Source: Finegoldia magna ATCC 29328 (GTDB lineage Bacteria > Bacillota > Clostridia > Tissierellales > Peptoniphilaceae). From it: DNA of 64,000 nucleotides. The stretch spans positions 1,311,501 to 1,375,500 of the forward strand of contig NC_010376.1 in assembly GCF_000010185.1 (NCBI RefSeq), given 5' to 3'. The translations under genes were made by a program, and so were the position numbers. The notes beneath the pieces were generated by a model. The model was not told the DNA's origin, searched no databases, and saw only the letters and a list, made by a program, of their open reading frames with translations. This document shows positions 18,126-26,751 of the stretch, one piece after another (position 1 is the first letter of the stretch; each line of letters begins with the position of its first letter).

Positions 18126-18234
18126 TTACTTCTTTCGTCCAGACTTTACTGTCGGTATTGGAATTACACCAATTCATGCATAACGCTCGCGGACTGTAAC
18201 CGCCGGTGAGGAAATCAACCTCGCCCTGAAGTAA
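18126..18234 (-). ncRNA. FMN riboswitch (RFN element)
   Basis: Minus strand. P1 arms TTACTTC (18228-18234) and GAAGTAA (18126-18132) close the aptamer. Conserved core in order: AGGGCGAGGTTGA, CACCGGCGGT, CCGCGAGC, the TTGGTGTAATTCCAA hairpin, ACCGACAGT, AAAGTCTGGA. It senses FMN and controls ribU through the downstream terminator. Confidence 0.97.
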
Positions 18235-18320
18235 TTTCATTATACCACTAACAATATTTTTTGTAAACTTTTAGTATTAAGTATTTTTATTTTTGGGTAT
18301 ACTATTATTGAGGTGATTTT

Positions 18321-19583
18321 ATGAACATAACAAAAGAATTAATGAATTTTATTGATAACAGTCCATCCGTATTTCACGTTATCGATAATTTCAAAAAAAC
18401 ACTAACAGAAAACGGATTTACTGAATTAAAATTTAAAGATAATTGGAAAATCGAAAATGGCAAGGGATATTTTGTAACAAATAACGATTCATCAATTATT
18501 GCTTTTAAAGGAAGTTCTGATTTCGATAATATCAGATTGATTGGATCACATTCAGACAGTCCAACTTTTAGAATAAAACCAAATTCTATCGTAAACAAAG
18601 ACGGATTTTTGACATTAAACACTGAAGTTTATGGTGGACCAATATTAAGCACATGGTTTGACCGTCCATTGTCTGTAGCTGGTAGAGTTGTGTTAAAATC
18701 AGACAATCCATTCAAACCTGAAATCAAACATATCAATGTAGACAAGAATTTATTGATAATTCCTAACGTAGCAATCCACATGAACAGAGAAGTTAATAAC
18801 GGATACAAATTCAATGCACAAAAAGATACATTGCCACTTTTAGCATTATCAGAAAAAGATTCGAAAATTTCTTTCGAGGAAATTTTGGCAAGAAATACAG
18901 GAATAAACGCAGATGATATTTTAGATTTCGATTTATTCTTGTACGACAGACAAAAAGGAGAATTTGTCGGAGAAAACGACGAATTTTATTCCGTAGGAAG
19001 AATCGATAATTTGGGAATGGCTTTTAATTCTATAAAATCATTAATAGATTCAAATGTTACTAACACATTAGCATTGACTATGGTTTTTGATAACGAAGAA
19101 ATAGGTTCTTCAACAAAACAAGGTGCAGGCAGCACACTTCTAAGTGATTGCTTCAAAAAAATCGTAGAAGATAACGATAAAAACTTCTACGAAGTATTGC
19201 ACAATTCTTATTTGATAAGTGCAGACCAAGCTCACAGTTTGCATCCAAATTACACAGAAATGGCTGACCCTACTAACAGACCACTAATTAACAACGGCCC
19301 TGTTATTAAATACGCCGCAAACGGAGCATACACTTCTGATGCAGTTAGCTCTTCAGTATTTAAAAAATTATGCTTAGATAAAAACATTCCATGCCAAGAA
19401 TTCACAAACAGATCAGATAAAAGAGGTGGATCTACAATCGGACCAATCACTGTTTCTAATTTGGATATTCAATCTATTGATATTGGAAATGCGATTCTTT
19501 CAATGCACTCTGTAAGAGAATTAGGTGGATGTAAAGACAACGAATATATCTACGAATTATTCAAATATTACTACGAATATTAA
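18321..19583 (+). CDS. M18-family zinc aminopeptidase
   Basis: 420 aa cytoplasmic metallo-aminopeptidase of the M18 family (yeast aminopeptidase I / DNPEP type), which removes N-terminal, often acidic, residues. Metal and catalytic motifs: LIGSHSDSPTFRIKP near residue 75, VFDNEEIGSSTKQGAGS near 255, SADQAHSLHPNY near 300, and SMHSVREL near 400. Start ATG preceded by GAGGTGAT. It fits peptide catabolism together with the opp importer found in the window. Stands alone between ribU and tRNA-Pro. Confidence 0.95.
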   Translation: MNITKELMNFIDNSPSVFHVIDNFKKTLTENGFTELKFKDNWKIENGKGYFVTNNDSSIIAFKGSSDFDNIRLIGSHSDSPTFRIKPNSIVNKDGFLTLNTEVYGGPILSTWFDRPLSVAGRVVLKSDNPFKPEIKHINVDKNLLIIPNVAIHMNREVNNGYKFNAQKDTLPLLALSEKDSKISFEEILARNTGINADDILDFDLFLYDRQKGEFVGENDEFYSVGRIDNLGMAFNSIKSLIDSNVTNTLALTMVFDNEEIGSSTKQGAGSTLLSDCFKKIVEDNDKNFYEVLHNSYLISADQAHSLHPNYTEMADPTNRPLINNGPVIKYAANGAYTSDAVSSSVFKKLCLDKNIPCQEFTNRSDKRGGSTIGPITVSNLDIQSIDIGNAILSMHSVRELGGCKDNEYIYELFKYYYEY

Positions 19584-19623
19584 CAAATTGTAAATAAAAA
19601 GTTAATTTTTTAAAAACTTAAAA

Positions 19624-19676
19624 AAACGGAGATAAAATGAGCTTATTAAATTTAATTAGTTTTATCTCCGTTTATT
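19624..19676 (+). terminator. Long hairpin terminator after M18 aminopeptidase
   Basis: 14-bp perfect arms aaacggagataaaa (19624-19637) and ttttatctccgttt (19660-19673), followed by a T-rich stretch. The 22-nt apical part can pair further. Confidence 0.75.
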
Positions 19677-19691
19677 TTATTATAAATCGAT

Positions 19692-19720
19692 TTGTCATAA
19701 ACGCTCTTCTATCGTATACT
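19692..19720 (+). promoter_or_regulatory. tRNA-Pro promoter
   Basis: TTGTCA (19692-19697), 17 nt, TATACT (19715-19720). Start site expected near 19727, about 28 nt before the tRNA. Confidence 0.75.
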
Positions 19721-19754
19721 AATAAAGTACTTGAGATAAGCAAGTAAAAAACGT

Positions 19755-19831
19755 CGGGGTGTAGCGCAGTCCGGTAGCGCACGTGGTTTGGGACCATGGG
19801 GCCGGGGGTTCAAATCCTCTCACCCCGACCA
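19755..19831 (+). tRNA. tRNA-Pro (anticodon TGG)
   Basis: 77-nt cloverleaf. Acceptor arms CGGGGTG (19755-19761) and CACCCCG (19821-19827), discriminator A, encoded CCA end (19829-19831). Anticodon arm CGTGG / CCATG with loop TTTGGGA, anticodon TGG at 19789-19791. T-arm GGGGG TTCAAAT CCTCT region is present. Single tRNA with its own promoter and terminator. Confidence 0.97.
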
Positions 19832-19832
19832 T

Positions 19833-19861
19833 AATCACAAATTAATTTTGTGATTTTTTTG
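19833..19861 (+). terminator. Terminator after tRNA-Pro
   Basis: Stem aatcacaaa / tttgtgatt with T7 after it, starting two nt after the CCA end. Confidence 0.88.
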
Positions 19862-19886
19862 TTTCCTTTTGTTATTGATATTATGA

Positions 19887-19920
19887 AAAAATACATCTGT
19901 TTCGTACAGATGTATTTTTT
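19887..19920. terminator. Bidirectional terminator between tRNA-Pro and mtnN
   Basis: Stem aaaaatacatctgt / acagatgtattttt with loop ttcgt; T runs on both strands. It backs up the tRNA terminator and ends the glmM-mtnN unit. Confidence 0.85.
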
Positions 19921-19980
19921 TGCCCTTTTTCAGGAAAAATAAAAACGCAGGACAAATTTTCATTCATCCCACGTTCCTCT

Positions 19981-20658
19981 CTACATATTTTTAATCAACA
20001 CAACTACACTATGTGCAGCTTTTCTTGTTTTTGTTTCCAAATCATTGTAAAATTCATCGTCTGCATCGTCATCTGCAAAGTCGGATAAACTTCTTATAAC
20101 CAAGAACTTCACATCATTAAGATAACACGTATGAGCAATGGAGCATCCTTCCATTTCCGTTCCCAACGCGTGATATTTTTCAAATAATTCTTCTTGTTTT
20201 TCAGTAGTTGAGATAAATTGATCTCCAGTAACGATAAGACCAATCCTGTGTTTCAAATTTTCTTGCGTCATAATCTCATCTAACTTTTTCAAAGTTTCAG
20301 GATCCGCTTCAAAAGTGTCAGTGTATGGAATATTATTACTAAAAATATCTAAATTGATGTCGTGATATTTTAATTTGTCTGCAAGTATTACCTCATCAAA
20401 ACTAAGAGATTTGTCCAAACCACCGCAAACACCACAATTTATTACCAAATCAGGATTATACATATCGATAATTCTTTGTGTTAGAGCTGCTGAGTTTACC
20501 TTTCCAATTCCACAAACGCAATTTATAATTTTTTTATCCTCAAATTCCGAAACATAAATTTCATAATGGTTGAACTTATCCATTTTAATTGGATTGAATT
20601 GTTCTCTGAAATACTCTTGCTCACTTTCCAATGCGGAAATAATCGCTATTGTTTTCAT
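19981..20658 (-). CDS. mtnN: 5'-methylthioadenosine/S-adenosylhomocysteine nucleosidase
   Basis: 225 aa. Hydrolyses MTA and SAH to adenine plus the thio-sugar, clearing by-products of methylation and polyamine synthesis. The family core is visible: IAIISALESEQE (catalytic-region Glu11/Glu13), NCGVCGGLD, the substrate-binding GTEMEGCSIAH near residue 170 and the catalytic Asp in RSLSDFAD. The start overlaps the glmM stop by 4 bp (ATGA). Confidence 0.95.
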   Translation of the reverse strand: MKTIAIISALESEQEYFREQFNPIKMDKFNHYEIYVSEFEDKKIINCVCGIGKVNSAALTQRIIDMYNPDLVINCGVCGGLDKSLSFDEVILADKLKYHDINLDIFSNNIPYTDTFEADPETLKKLDEIMTQENLKHRIGLIVTGDQFISTTEKQEELFEKYHALGTEMEGCSIAHTCYLNDVKFLVIRSLSDFADDDADDEFYNDLETKTRKAAHSVVVLIKNM

Positions 20659-22007
20659 ATCAACTCACATCTTTCTTCTATTAAATCTTTTAATTCAATA
20701 GCTTTTTTCTCTAAATATTCTTGGTTTTCTCCCTCAATCATAACTCTAATCAAAGGTTCAGTTCCTGAAGGTCTAATCAAAACTCTGCCTTCATCTTTGA
20801 ATTCATGTTCAAGTTCAGCTATTTTTTGGTTGATGACCTCATCATCTTTGTACACTTTTTTGTATTCATTATTAACCTTAGCATTTACCAAAACTTGTGG
20901 GAAACTTGTCATCAAATTATTCATTTCTGAAAGTTTTTGTTTTGATTTAACAGCTATTTCTGCTAATTTAATCGCAGATAATATTCCATCACCAGTAGTA
21001 TTATCTTCTATGAAAATAATGTGTCCAGATTGTTCTCCACCAATAATGTATCCATTTTTTCTCATTTCTTCAAGAACGTACCTGTCACCAACTTGTGTTT
21101 TGATAACATCTACGCCAATTTCTTTCAAACTTTTTATAAGACCGATATTAGTCATAACAGTTCCTACAACTGCATTGTTTTTTAGCTTATTGTTTTCTTT
21201 TAAGAAATGACCAACTGCACAAATAACGTGATCTCCGTCCATTATTTCACCAGTTTCATCACAAGCAATCAACCTATCTCCGTCTCCATCGAACGAAAAT
21301 CCCATATCAGATTCAGAAATTTTTACCAAATTGCTAATAACTTCAGGATTTGTTGAACCGCATTTGAAGTTGATATTCTTTCCGTCGTATTCAGTATTTG
21401 TAACTGTTACATCGGCGTTTAATCTATTGAAAATAATTGGTGCGATTTCAGAAGTTGCCCCGTAACCACAATCCAAGCTCACCTTCACACCTGTCAAATC
21501 CAAATCAACCCTGCTCAAAAGATAATTTATATATGTATCTCTTGCACATTCTTCTTCATAAACTCTGCCAACTTTTTCTCCTGTAACCTTCAAATCAATC
21601 TCATCTTGATGATCAATCAAATATTCAATTTCTTCTTCAAGACTGTCTTTTAATTTGAAACCCTCATTTGAAAAATATTTTATTCCATTAAATTCGTAAG
21701 GATTGTGGCTTGCAGAAATTACAATTCCGCAACAAGCATTGTAAAATCTAGTCAAATACGCCACAGCTGGTGTAGGAATCACTCCTAATCTGTACACATC
21801 AAAACCCATGCTAGTAATTCCGCTAATCAAAGCAGCTTCCAACATGTCCCCAGAAATTCTAGTATCTTTTCCTATAACAATTAATTTATTATCTACATCT
21901 TTTAATTTATAACAAGCTGCTCTCGCAAGCTTATAAGCTAATTCAACAGTTAAATCTTCGCCTGCAACGCCTCTTATACCGTCAGTTCCGAAATATTTTC
22001 CCATCAA
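20655..22007 (-). CDS. glmM: Phosphoglucosamine mutase
   Basis: Interconverts glucosamine-6-P and glucosamine-1-P, the step after GlmS towards UDP-GlcNAc. 450 aa. N-terminal KYFGTDGIRGVAG, active-site phosphoserine loop SASHNPYEFNG near residue 100, metal loop SFDGDGDRLIACD near 240, sugar loop GGEQSGHI near 325 and phosphate loop RPSGTEPLIRVM near 410. It follows the cdaA-cdaR unit, as commonly in Firmicutes, but a terminator and an extended -10 promoter (TGTTATAAT, -10 at 22033-22038) separate it. Confidence 0.97.
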   Translation of the reverse strand: MMGKYFGTDGIRGVAGEDLTVELAYKLARAACYKLKDVDNKLIVIGKDTRISGDMLEAALISGITSMGFDVYRLGVIPTPAVAYLTRFYNACCGIVISASHNPYEFNGIKYFSNEGFKLKDSLEEEIEYLIDHQDEIDLKVTGEKVGRVYEEECARDTYINYLLSRVDLDLTGVKVSLDCGYGATSEIAPIIFNRLNADVTVTNTEYDGKNINFKCGSTNPEVISNLVKISESDMGFSFDGDGDRLIACDETGEIMDGDHVICAVGHFLKENNKLKNNAVVGTVMTNIGLIKSLKEIGVDVIKTQVGDRYVLEEMRKNGYIIGGEQSGHIIFIEDNTTGDGILSAIKLAEIAVKSKQKLSEMNNLMTSFPQVLVNAKVNNEYKKVYKDDEVINQKIAELEHEFKDEGRVLIRPSGTEPLIRVMIEGENQEYLEKKAIELKDLIEERCELI

Positions 22008-22032
22008 TATCCCCCTCTATTTTTATAATCTA

Positions 22033-22038
22033 ATTATA
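22033..22038 (-). promoter_or_regulatory. Extended -10 promoter of glmM-mtnN
   Basis: Minus strand TGTTATAAT gives TG-n-TATAAT, an extended -10 element, about 25 nt upstream of the glmM start. The -35 is poor (TTATTG at 17 nt). Confidence 0.5.
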
Positions 22039-22076
22039 ACACATAATGTAAAAATCAATAAAATGTGAATTTTTCC

Positions 22077-22103
22077 AAATAAAAAAACGAGTTTGCACTC
22101 GCT
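22077..22103 (-). terminator. Terminator after small membrane gene, before glmM
   Basis: Stem GCGAGT / ACTCGT with loop GCAA and a TTTTTTTATTT tail on the minus strand. Confidence 0.82.
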
Positions 22104-22104
22104 T

Positions 22105-22356
22105 TTATATAAACATGAAACTTGTAATTGGTAACAAGAACAATGTATTTATTATTAAAGTTTTTAAATTATCAGATTTATATGAAAAGTATACACCAAT
22201 TAAAGATGTGATTGGCAACAATAAGAATGTAACTTGTCCGAAAAAATTCGGTGAGTCTGGTGATGTTTCAGATACTTTTTTCATATAAAAAGAAACTATT
22301 GTTAGAATTAAACACAGTACAATTGTTATTAATGGGATTTTGTTTTTTGTTTTCAT
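22105..22356 (-). CDS. Small three-helix membrane protein, unknown function
   Basis: 83 aa, starting at the ATG 22356, one base after the cdaR stop (TAATATG). Nearly all of it is three hydrophobic helices: residues about 7-25 (IPLITIVLCLILTIVSFYM), 36-57 and 62-82. No family recognised. The position as the third gene of the cdaA-cdaR unit, tightly coupled to cdaR, suggests a link to the membrane-bound diadenylate cyclase complex, but this is only context. A longer reading from 22410 lies inside cdaR and is not supported. Confidence 0.7.
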   Translation of the reverse strand: MKTKNKIPLITIVLCLILTIVSFYMKKVSETSPDSPNFFGQVTFLLLPITSLIGVYFSYKSDNLKTLIINTLFLLPITSFMFI

Positions 22357-22357
22357 A

Positions 22358-23335
22358 TTATTTTTCCAGAACAACTGTGGCTGTGATTCTACCATTGGAT
22401 CCTTCTGCAAGTACTATTGATTGCGGTAAATCCAATGTTATATCCACGCTGTTTTCTCCTTCTTTAAAATCTGTTAAATCTATTGGTTTTGTGGTTACAT
22501 GTGAGTGTGATTTTATAATATCATCTTGTCCTTTTATCTTTACTGTGGGTCTGCTAAATGTAATTTTAGCTACGTTTAATCCATTTGGAATATTTGTAAC
22601 TACTGGTTTGATTTCGACATCTTTTTTCAGCAAAACATCTATAATTACTTTGCAGCTTTCAGATGATTTGGTCAAAAATGATTTTGCAGCATCATCTTTT
22701 AGGCTTAGATTAATCGGTAAATCTAGATTGATATCCTTGTCGATATTTGATTGATCGATTTTAACCGATGCGTAATCAATTGAGTTAAGATAAGTTTTTG
22801 CTCCAGATACTGTGATTTCTTGTGGATCTAATTTTATAGAATCAACTTCCACATTATCAGGCAAATCCCCCACCTTCATTATTCTTATAGGAAATTTTAC
22901 CGTGTCTACTGTTTCTGTCTTTACTAAAAGTGTTTCGTCTGATTGGTCAACTACGTTGACTCCTTGTGGAAGGCTCAACTCTATAGGTAGTGTTTCAGAA
23001 TCTACTTTTATGGATTTTACATCAACAAAAGCCTTAATTTCTGAATTTTTCATTTTAGTTATTGTGTTTCTTCTTCCTTCTACACGCATTGATATTGTCG
23101 CAGCTTTAGGAGATATAATAACTCTTCCGTCTTCTCTTAGTTTATCAACGCCTCGATATTCAACGCTAATTACTGGAATATCCTTTGTGACTACTGGATT
23201 TTTGTTTTCCATTACAAATGACCATAAAAATATCGCCAAGAATAGACAGACAATTTTTATTATAAGATTATTCGAATAAAATCCTTTGAAGTCAATGTTT
23301 TTTAAGTATGAATTATTCTTTATTTTATCTTTCAT
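22358..23335 (-). CDS. cdaR: YbbR-domain protein CdaR, regulator of diadenylate cyclase
   Basis: 325 aa. One N-terminal membrane helix (about residues 25-42, IIKIVCLFLAIFLWSFVME) and an extracytoplasmic part built of repeated YbbR beta-domains, e.g. KNPVVTKDIPVISVEYRG, LDPQEITVSGAKTYLNSIDYA and FSRPTVKIKGQDDIIKSHSHV. In other Firmicutes CdaR binds and modulates CdaA. Overlaps cdaA by 11 bp. Confidence 0.93.
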   Translation of the reverse strand: MKDKIKNNSYLKNIDFKGFYSNNLIIKIVCLFLAIFLWSFVMENKNPVVTKDIPVISVEYRGVDKLREDGRVIISPKAATISMRVEGRRNTITKMKNSEIKAFVDVKSIKVDSETLPIELSLPQGVNVVDQSDETLLVKTETVDTVKFPIRIMKVGDLPDNVEVDSIKLDPQEITVSGAKTYLNSIDYASVKIDQSNIDKDINLDLPINLSLKDDAAKSFLTKSSESCKVIIDVLLKKDVEIKPVVTNIPNGLNVAKITFSRPTVKIKGQDDIIKSHSHVTTKPIDLTDFKEGENSVDITLDLPQSIVLAEGSNGRITATVVLEK

Positions 23336-24167
23336 CTTCTATTTCCTTTCTGTTGAAAATATAAGAATCTTGATCATTGTATAATTTTGTCAAAATCTTT
23401 GTTAAAGTTGGTTCATCAACATATCTGTTGATTTTTCCGTGTTCAGCTATTGAAATGCCACCAGTTTCTTCTGAAACTATTAGTGCCAAACAATCACTTT
23501 TTTCGCTCATTCCTATAGCTGCTCTGTGCCTTGTTCCCAATTCCTTGGATATGGATTGTTCTGTGGACAATGGCAAGAAACATGCCGCCGCTTTGATGGT
23601 ATCATTTTTGATTACAACCGCACCATCATGAAGTGGAGTATTAGGTATGAATATATTTATCAAAAGTTCGCTAGAAATCGCAGAATTTAAAACCGTACCA
23701 GTTTCTACTACATCTCCAAGTCCTGTGCTTCTCTCGAAAATAATCAAAGCGCCAATTCTTTGTCTTGAAAGCGAGAACACAGCATGTACTATTTCTTCCA
23801 CGCACTTATCCACTTTTTCTCCTCTGATATCGGCAAATGATTTGGTCAATATATTACTTCTACCTATTGTTTCCAAAATTTTTCTAAGTTCAGGCTGGAA
23901 CACCACTATTATCATAATAGCCAAAGCCGTCATCATGTTTTCCAAAACCCAATTCACAGTGTATAATTTCATCGAATCACTGATTTTTACAAAAATAAAT
24001 ATGATAACTAATCCTTTTACAAGCTGTTCGGCTCTTGTTTCTTTTATCATCATATATAATTTGTAAATGCAGACTGCAACTATAGCGATATCTATGATAT
24101 CTAAAAATCTTAATGTATTTATCATGTTAAAAAATTTATCCAAAAAAACCAAATTAATCATTCCCAT
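23325..24167 (-). CDS. cdaA: Diadenylate cyclase CdaA
   Basis: Membrane enzyme making c-di-AMP from two ATP, essential second messenger for potassium and turgor control. 280 aa: three N-terminal helices (residues about 18-95) then the DAC domain with active-site motifs TPLHDGAVVI (DGA) near 180 and TRHRAAIGMSEKSD (RHR) near 210. The ATG at 24167 lacks a strong ribosome binding site; ATG 24161 is an alternative that removes two residues. Confidence 0.96.
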   Translation of the reverse strand: MGMINLVFLDKFFNMINTLRFLDIIDIAIVAVCIYKLYMMIKETRAEQLVKGLVIIFIFVKISDSMKLYTVNWVLENMMTALAIMIIVVFQPELRKILETIGRSNILTKSFADIRGEKVDKCVEEIVHAVFSLSRQRIGALIIFERSTGLGDVVETGTVLNSAISSELLINIFIPNTPLHDGAVVIKNDTIKAAACFLPLSTEQSISKELGTRHRAAIGMSEKSDCLALIVSEETGGISIAEHGKINRYVDEPTLTKILTKLYNDQDSYIFNRKEIEDER

Positions 24168-24269
24168 CTTTGTTCTTTAATTATATGATACCATAAATTT
24201 TTACTAATTTTTCGCAAAATTAACAGCTTATATCAACATTTATCTATAAAAACATTTTCACAGTTATGT

Positions 24270-24533
24270 TTAATAATCCAATCCGTTTTCGAGTAACTCG
24301 CTTAATTTTTCAAGTGCCAAATTTTCATCTTCACCATCACATCTCAAAATAAGCTCACTACCTTTGTGTGCAGATAATGACAAAATGCTTATAATGCTTT
24401 TGCCACTGTATTTTTTACTATCTTTTACAAATTCAATCTCACAATTGTATTTCACTGCTTCATTCAAAAATTTGGATGCAGCTCTTGCATGAAGTCCTAT
24501 CTCATTTGTTATACAAACCTTTTTCTCTACCAT
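24270..24533 (-). CDS. HPr-family phosphocarrier protein
   Basis: 87 aa HPr fold. The phosphorylatable His15 is present in IGLHARAASKF, and Ser46 lies in YSGKSIISILSLSAHKGSEL, the regulatory-site region of Firmicute HPr. It can pass phosphate from enzyme I to PTS permeases, or act as a Crh-like regulator; the intact His15 favours a true HPr. No enzyme I gene is next to it. Confidence 0.92.
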   Translation of the reverse strand: MVEKKVCITNEIGLHARAASKFLNEAVKYNCEIEFVKDSKKYSGKSIISILSLSAHKGSELILRCDGEDENLALEKLSELLENGLDY

Positions 24534-24558
24534 GTTTTCCTCCGTATTTTTAAAAATA

Positions 24559-24582
24559 TAAGCCGGTATTATTAACCGGCTT
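24559..24582 (-). terminator. Terminator after rubrerythrin gene
   Basis: Perfect stem taagccggt / accggctta with a 6-nt loop; minus strand tail TATATTTTT. It separates the rubrerythrin gene from the HPr gene. Confidence 0.75.
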
Positions 24583-24593
24583 AAATCTAAATA

Positions 24594-25136
24594 TTAATAT
24601 TCTATGAATTTTTCGGATTTACATCCGCAGATTGGACATGCATCGATTTTTTCAAATCCAATATATCCACAAATTGGGCATAGTAATATTTGTTCTACTT
24701 CTAAGTCTTTTCCACCGTCAACAAATTCTTTTGCTTTTCCGAATCTTTCAGCGTGAACTTTTTCTGCTTCCACAGCAAATTTCATAGCTCTTACCGCTTC
24801 TTTTTCTTCTTGCATTTCAGCTACTTCTATGTAAGCTGGATACATTTCTGTTGCTTCGAAGATTTCTCCGTTTCTAGCTCCTTCTAAGTTTTCTGAAGTG
24901 CTTCCAATTCCGAAACCAGCCATGCTAGTTACTGCGAAATCACCATGAACATCTTTTAATGCATCAAAGTGCAATGCAGCATGAATTTTTTCTGCATCTG
25001 CTGTAGCATTGAACAATCTAGCAACATTTTTAAAACCGTCTTTTTCAGCTTTATTCCCCCAAATGTTGTATCTGTTTCTTGCTTGAGATTCTCCCCCGAA
25101 TGCTGATTGCAAGTTTGCTTGTGTCATCAATTTCAT
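24594..25136 (-). CDS. Rubrerythrin
   Basis: 180 aa non-haem diiron protein that reduces hydrogen peroxide in anaerobes. N-terminal ferritin-like four-helix domain (residues 1-140) with the ligand-bearing helices (GGESQARNRYNIWGNKAE; ADAEKIHAALH; EAEKVHAERF), and a C-terminal rubredoxin-type FeS4 site with two CPICG motifs (near 152 and 167). Monocistronic with its own terminator. Supports an anaerobic lifestyle with oxygen exposure. Confidence 0.96.
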   Translation of the reverse strand: MKLMTQANLQSAFGGESQARNRYNIWGNKAEKDGFKNVARLFNATADAEKIHAALHFDALKDVHGDFAVTSMAGFGIGSTSENLEGARNGEIFEATEMYPAYIEVAEMQEEKEAVRAMKFAVEAEKVHAERFGKAKEFVDGGKDLEVEQILLCPICGYIGFEKIDACPICGCKSEKFIEY

Positions 25137-25219
25137 ATCAATTACCCCCTATTTAATTTTATAATAATATTATACCATATTGTTAACAAACAATGAATAC
25201 AATCTGTAATTATTACATT

Positions 25220-26263
25220 TTATCTCATTCTGCTTACTATTACTTTTCTTCTTAAATCCTGATGAGAATCGCTGTCTTCTTTCAATTTATCCATCCACAT
25301 AAGTGATTTGCCAGTTCCCCTAACAACTGCCGTAATCGGTCCGTCTACAATTCTAGCATTCACTCCAATTCTTTCAGAAATTAATCTGTCCAATCCTTTT
25401 AATAGACATCCACCGCCACTCATGATGATTCCTCTTTCATAAACATCAGCCGCTAATTCTGCTGGAGTTTGTTCCAAAACTTCTTGTACCGTGTCTACGA
25501 TTTTATCTATCGGTTTTTTCAATGCAACAGAAATATCTTTTGATGAAACGTAAATGTGCATCGGCAATCCATTTACCAAATTTCTACCCTTTATTTCGTA
25601 CAATTCTCCATCATCTCTTGGATATGCGCTACCTACATTTATTTTGACTTTTTCTGCAGTGGATTCACCAATAATCATGTTGTATTTTGTTTGGACAAAA
25701 TCTTGTATTCTTCTATCAAATTCATCTCCTGCTACTGGAATTGATTTATTGATTACAATTCCACCCATAGAAATTACAGCAACATCCGTAGTTCCACCAC
25801 CGATATCTACGACGATGTTTCCTCTTGCATCTGTTACATCAATTCCTGAACCTATAGCTGCTGCCAGTGGCTCTTCTATCAAATATGTGTTGTAAGCTCC
25901 TGCGTATTTTGAAGCTTGAATAACAGCTCTTCTTTGCACTTGAGTGATTTGACTTGGAACGCAAATTAAAACTTCAGGTCTGATTAATGATTTGCCCAAA
26001 GTTTTTCTGAGCAAATACGAAATTATTTTTTCTGTAGAATTGAAATCTGCAACCACACCATCTTTTAATGGCTTCTTTGCGATAATATTTCCCGGAGTTC
26101 TCCCCAAAATTTTCTTAGCGTCTTTTCCAACTGAAATTATTTTGGAATTAAAGCTATTCATCGCAACAACTGAAGGCTCGTTCAATACAACACCTTTGTT
26201 TGGCAAATACACAAGAACTGATGCAGTTCCCAAATCTATCGCTATTTTTCTTCGAAAGTTCAT
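25220..26263 (-). CDS. MreB/Mbl-family actin-like protein
   Basis: 347 aa bacterial actin. Phosphate 1 motif IAIDLGTASVLVY, phosphate 2 motif GNIVVDIGGGTTDVAVI near residue 155, adenosine motif MSGGGCLLKGLDRLI near 285. It organises lateral wall synthesis in rods; its presence may seem odd if the host is a coccus, but MreB-type genes persist in several coccoid Firmicutes. It lies 8 nt downstream of ispF, so it is probably the last gene of the carD-ispDF operon. MreB versus Mbl cannot be told apart here. Confidence 0.92.
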   Translation of the reverse strand: MNFRRKIAIDLGTASVLVYLPNKGVVLNEPSVVAMNSFNSKIISVGKDAKKILGRTPGNIIAKKPLKDGVVADFNSTEKIISYLLRKTLGKSLIRPEVLICVPSQITQVQRRAVIQASKYAGAYNTYLIEEPLAAAIGSGIDVTDARGNIVVDIGGGTTDVAVISMGGIVINKSIPVAGDEFDRRIQDFVQTKYNMIIGESTAEKVKINVGSAYPRDDGELYEIKGRNLVNGLPMHIYVSSKDISVALKKPIDKIVDTVQEVLEQTPAELAADVYERGIIMSGGGCLLKGLDRLISERIGVNARIVDGPITAVVRGTGKSLMWMDKLKEDSDSHQDLRRKVIVSRMR

Positions 26264-26271
26264 ATAATCAC

Positions 26272-26751
26272 CTATAAATCTTTTTTATTCAAAATGCAGA
26301 CACTGTTTGCAGTAATTCCTTCACATCTACCTTCGAAACCGAGTTGTTCTGTTGTAGTTGCTTTTACTGAAATATTAAATGTATTAGTGTGCAAATCTTG
26401 TGCGATATTTTCACGCATTTTATCAATATAATCTCTAAGTTTTGGTTTTTGGCAAGAAATCGTTGAGTCAATATTTCCAATTTCATATCCCATATCATCC
26501 ATGATTTCAAAAACTTTTCTAAGAAGCACTCTGGAATCAATATCTTTGTATTTCATATCAGTATCTGGAAATAATTTGCCAATATCTCCAAGGCAAAGTG
26601 CTCCACATATAGCATCCATTATCGCATGAATCAAAACATCCGCATCGCTGTGACCCAAAAGTCCCTTGTCGTGTGGAATTTCAACTCCGCCTAATATTAA
26701 TTTTCTATTTTCAACAAGTTTGTGTACATCTAACCCAAAACCTATTCTCAT
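26272..26751 (-). CDS. ispF: 2-C-methyl-D-erythritol 2,4-cyclodiphosphate synthase
   Basis: 159 aa, MEP-pathway step 5. Signature GFGLDVHKL (Asp8, His10 metal ligands), [18 protein letters not shown], and C-terminal [15 protein letters not shown]. Overlaps ispD by 4 bp (ATGA), so the two are translationally coupled. Confidence 0.97.
   Translation of the reverse strand: MRIGFGLDVHKLVENRKLILGGVEIPHDKGLLGHSDADVLIHAIMDAICGALCLGDIGKLFPDTDMKYKDIDSRVLLRKVFEIMDDMGYEIGNIDSTISCQKPKLRDYIDKMRENIAQDLHTNTFNISVKATTTEQLGFEGRCEGITANSVCILNKKDL

Noticed and set aside
19620-19690. Long inverted repeat after the M18 gene as an insertion-sequence end
   Set aside because: The arms flank only 22 nt and are followed by a T-rich stretch; no transposase or target duplication is present, so a terminator is the simpler reading.
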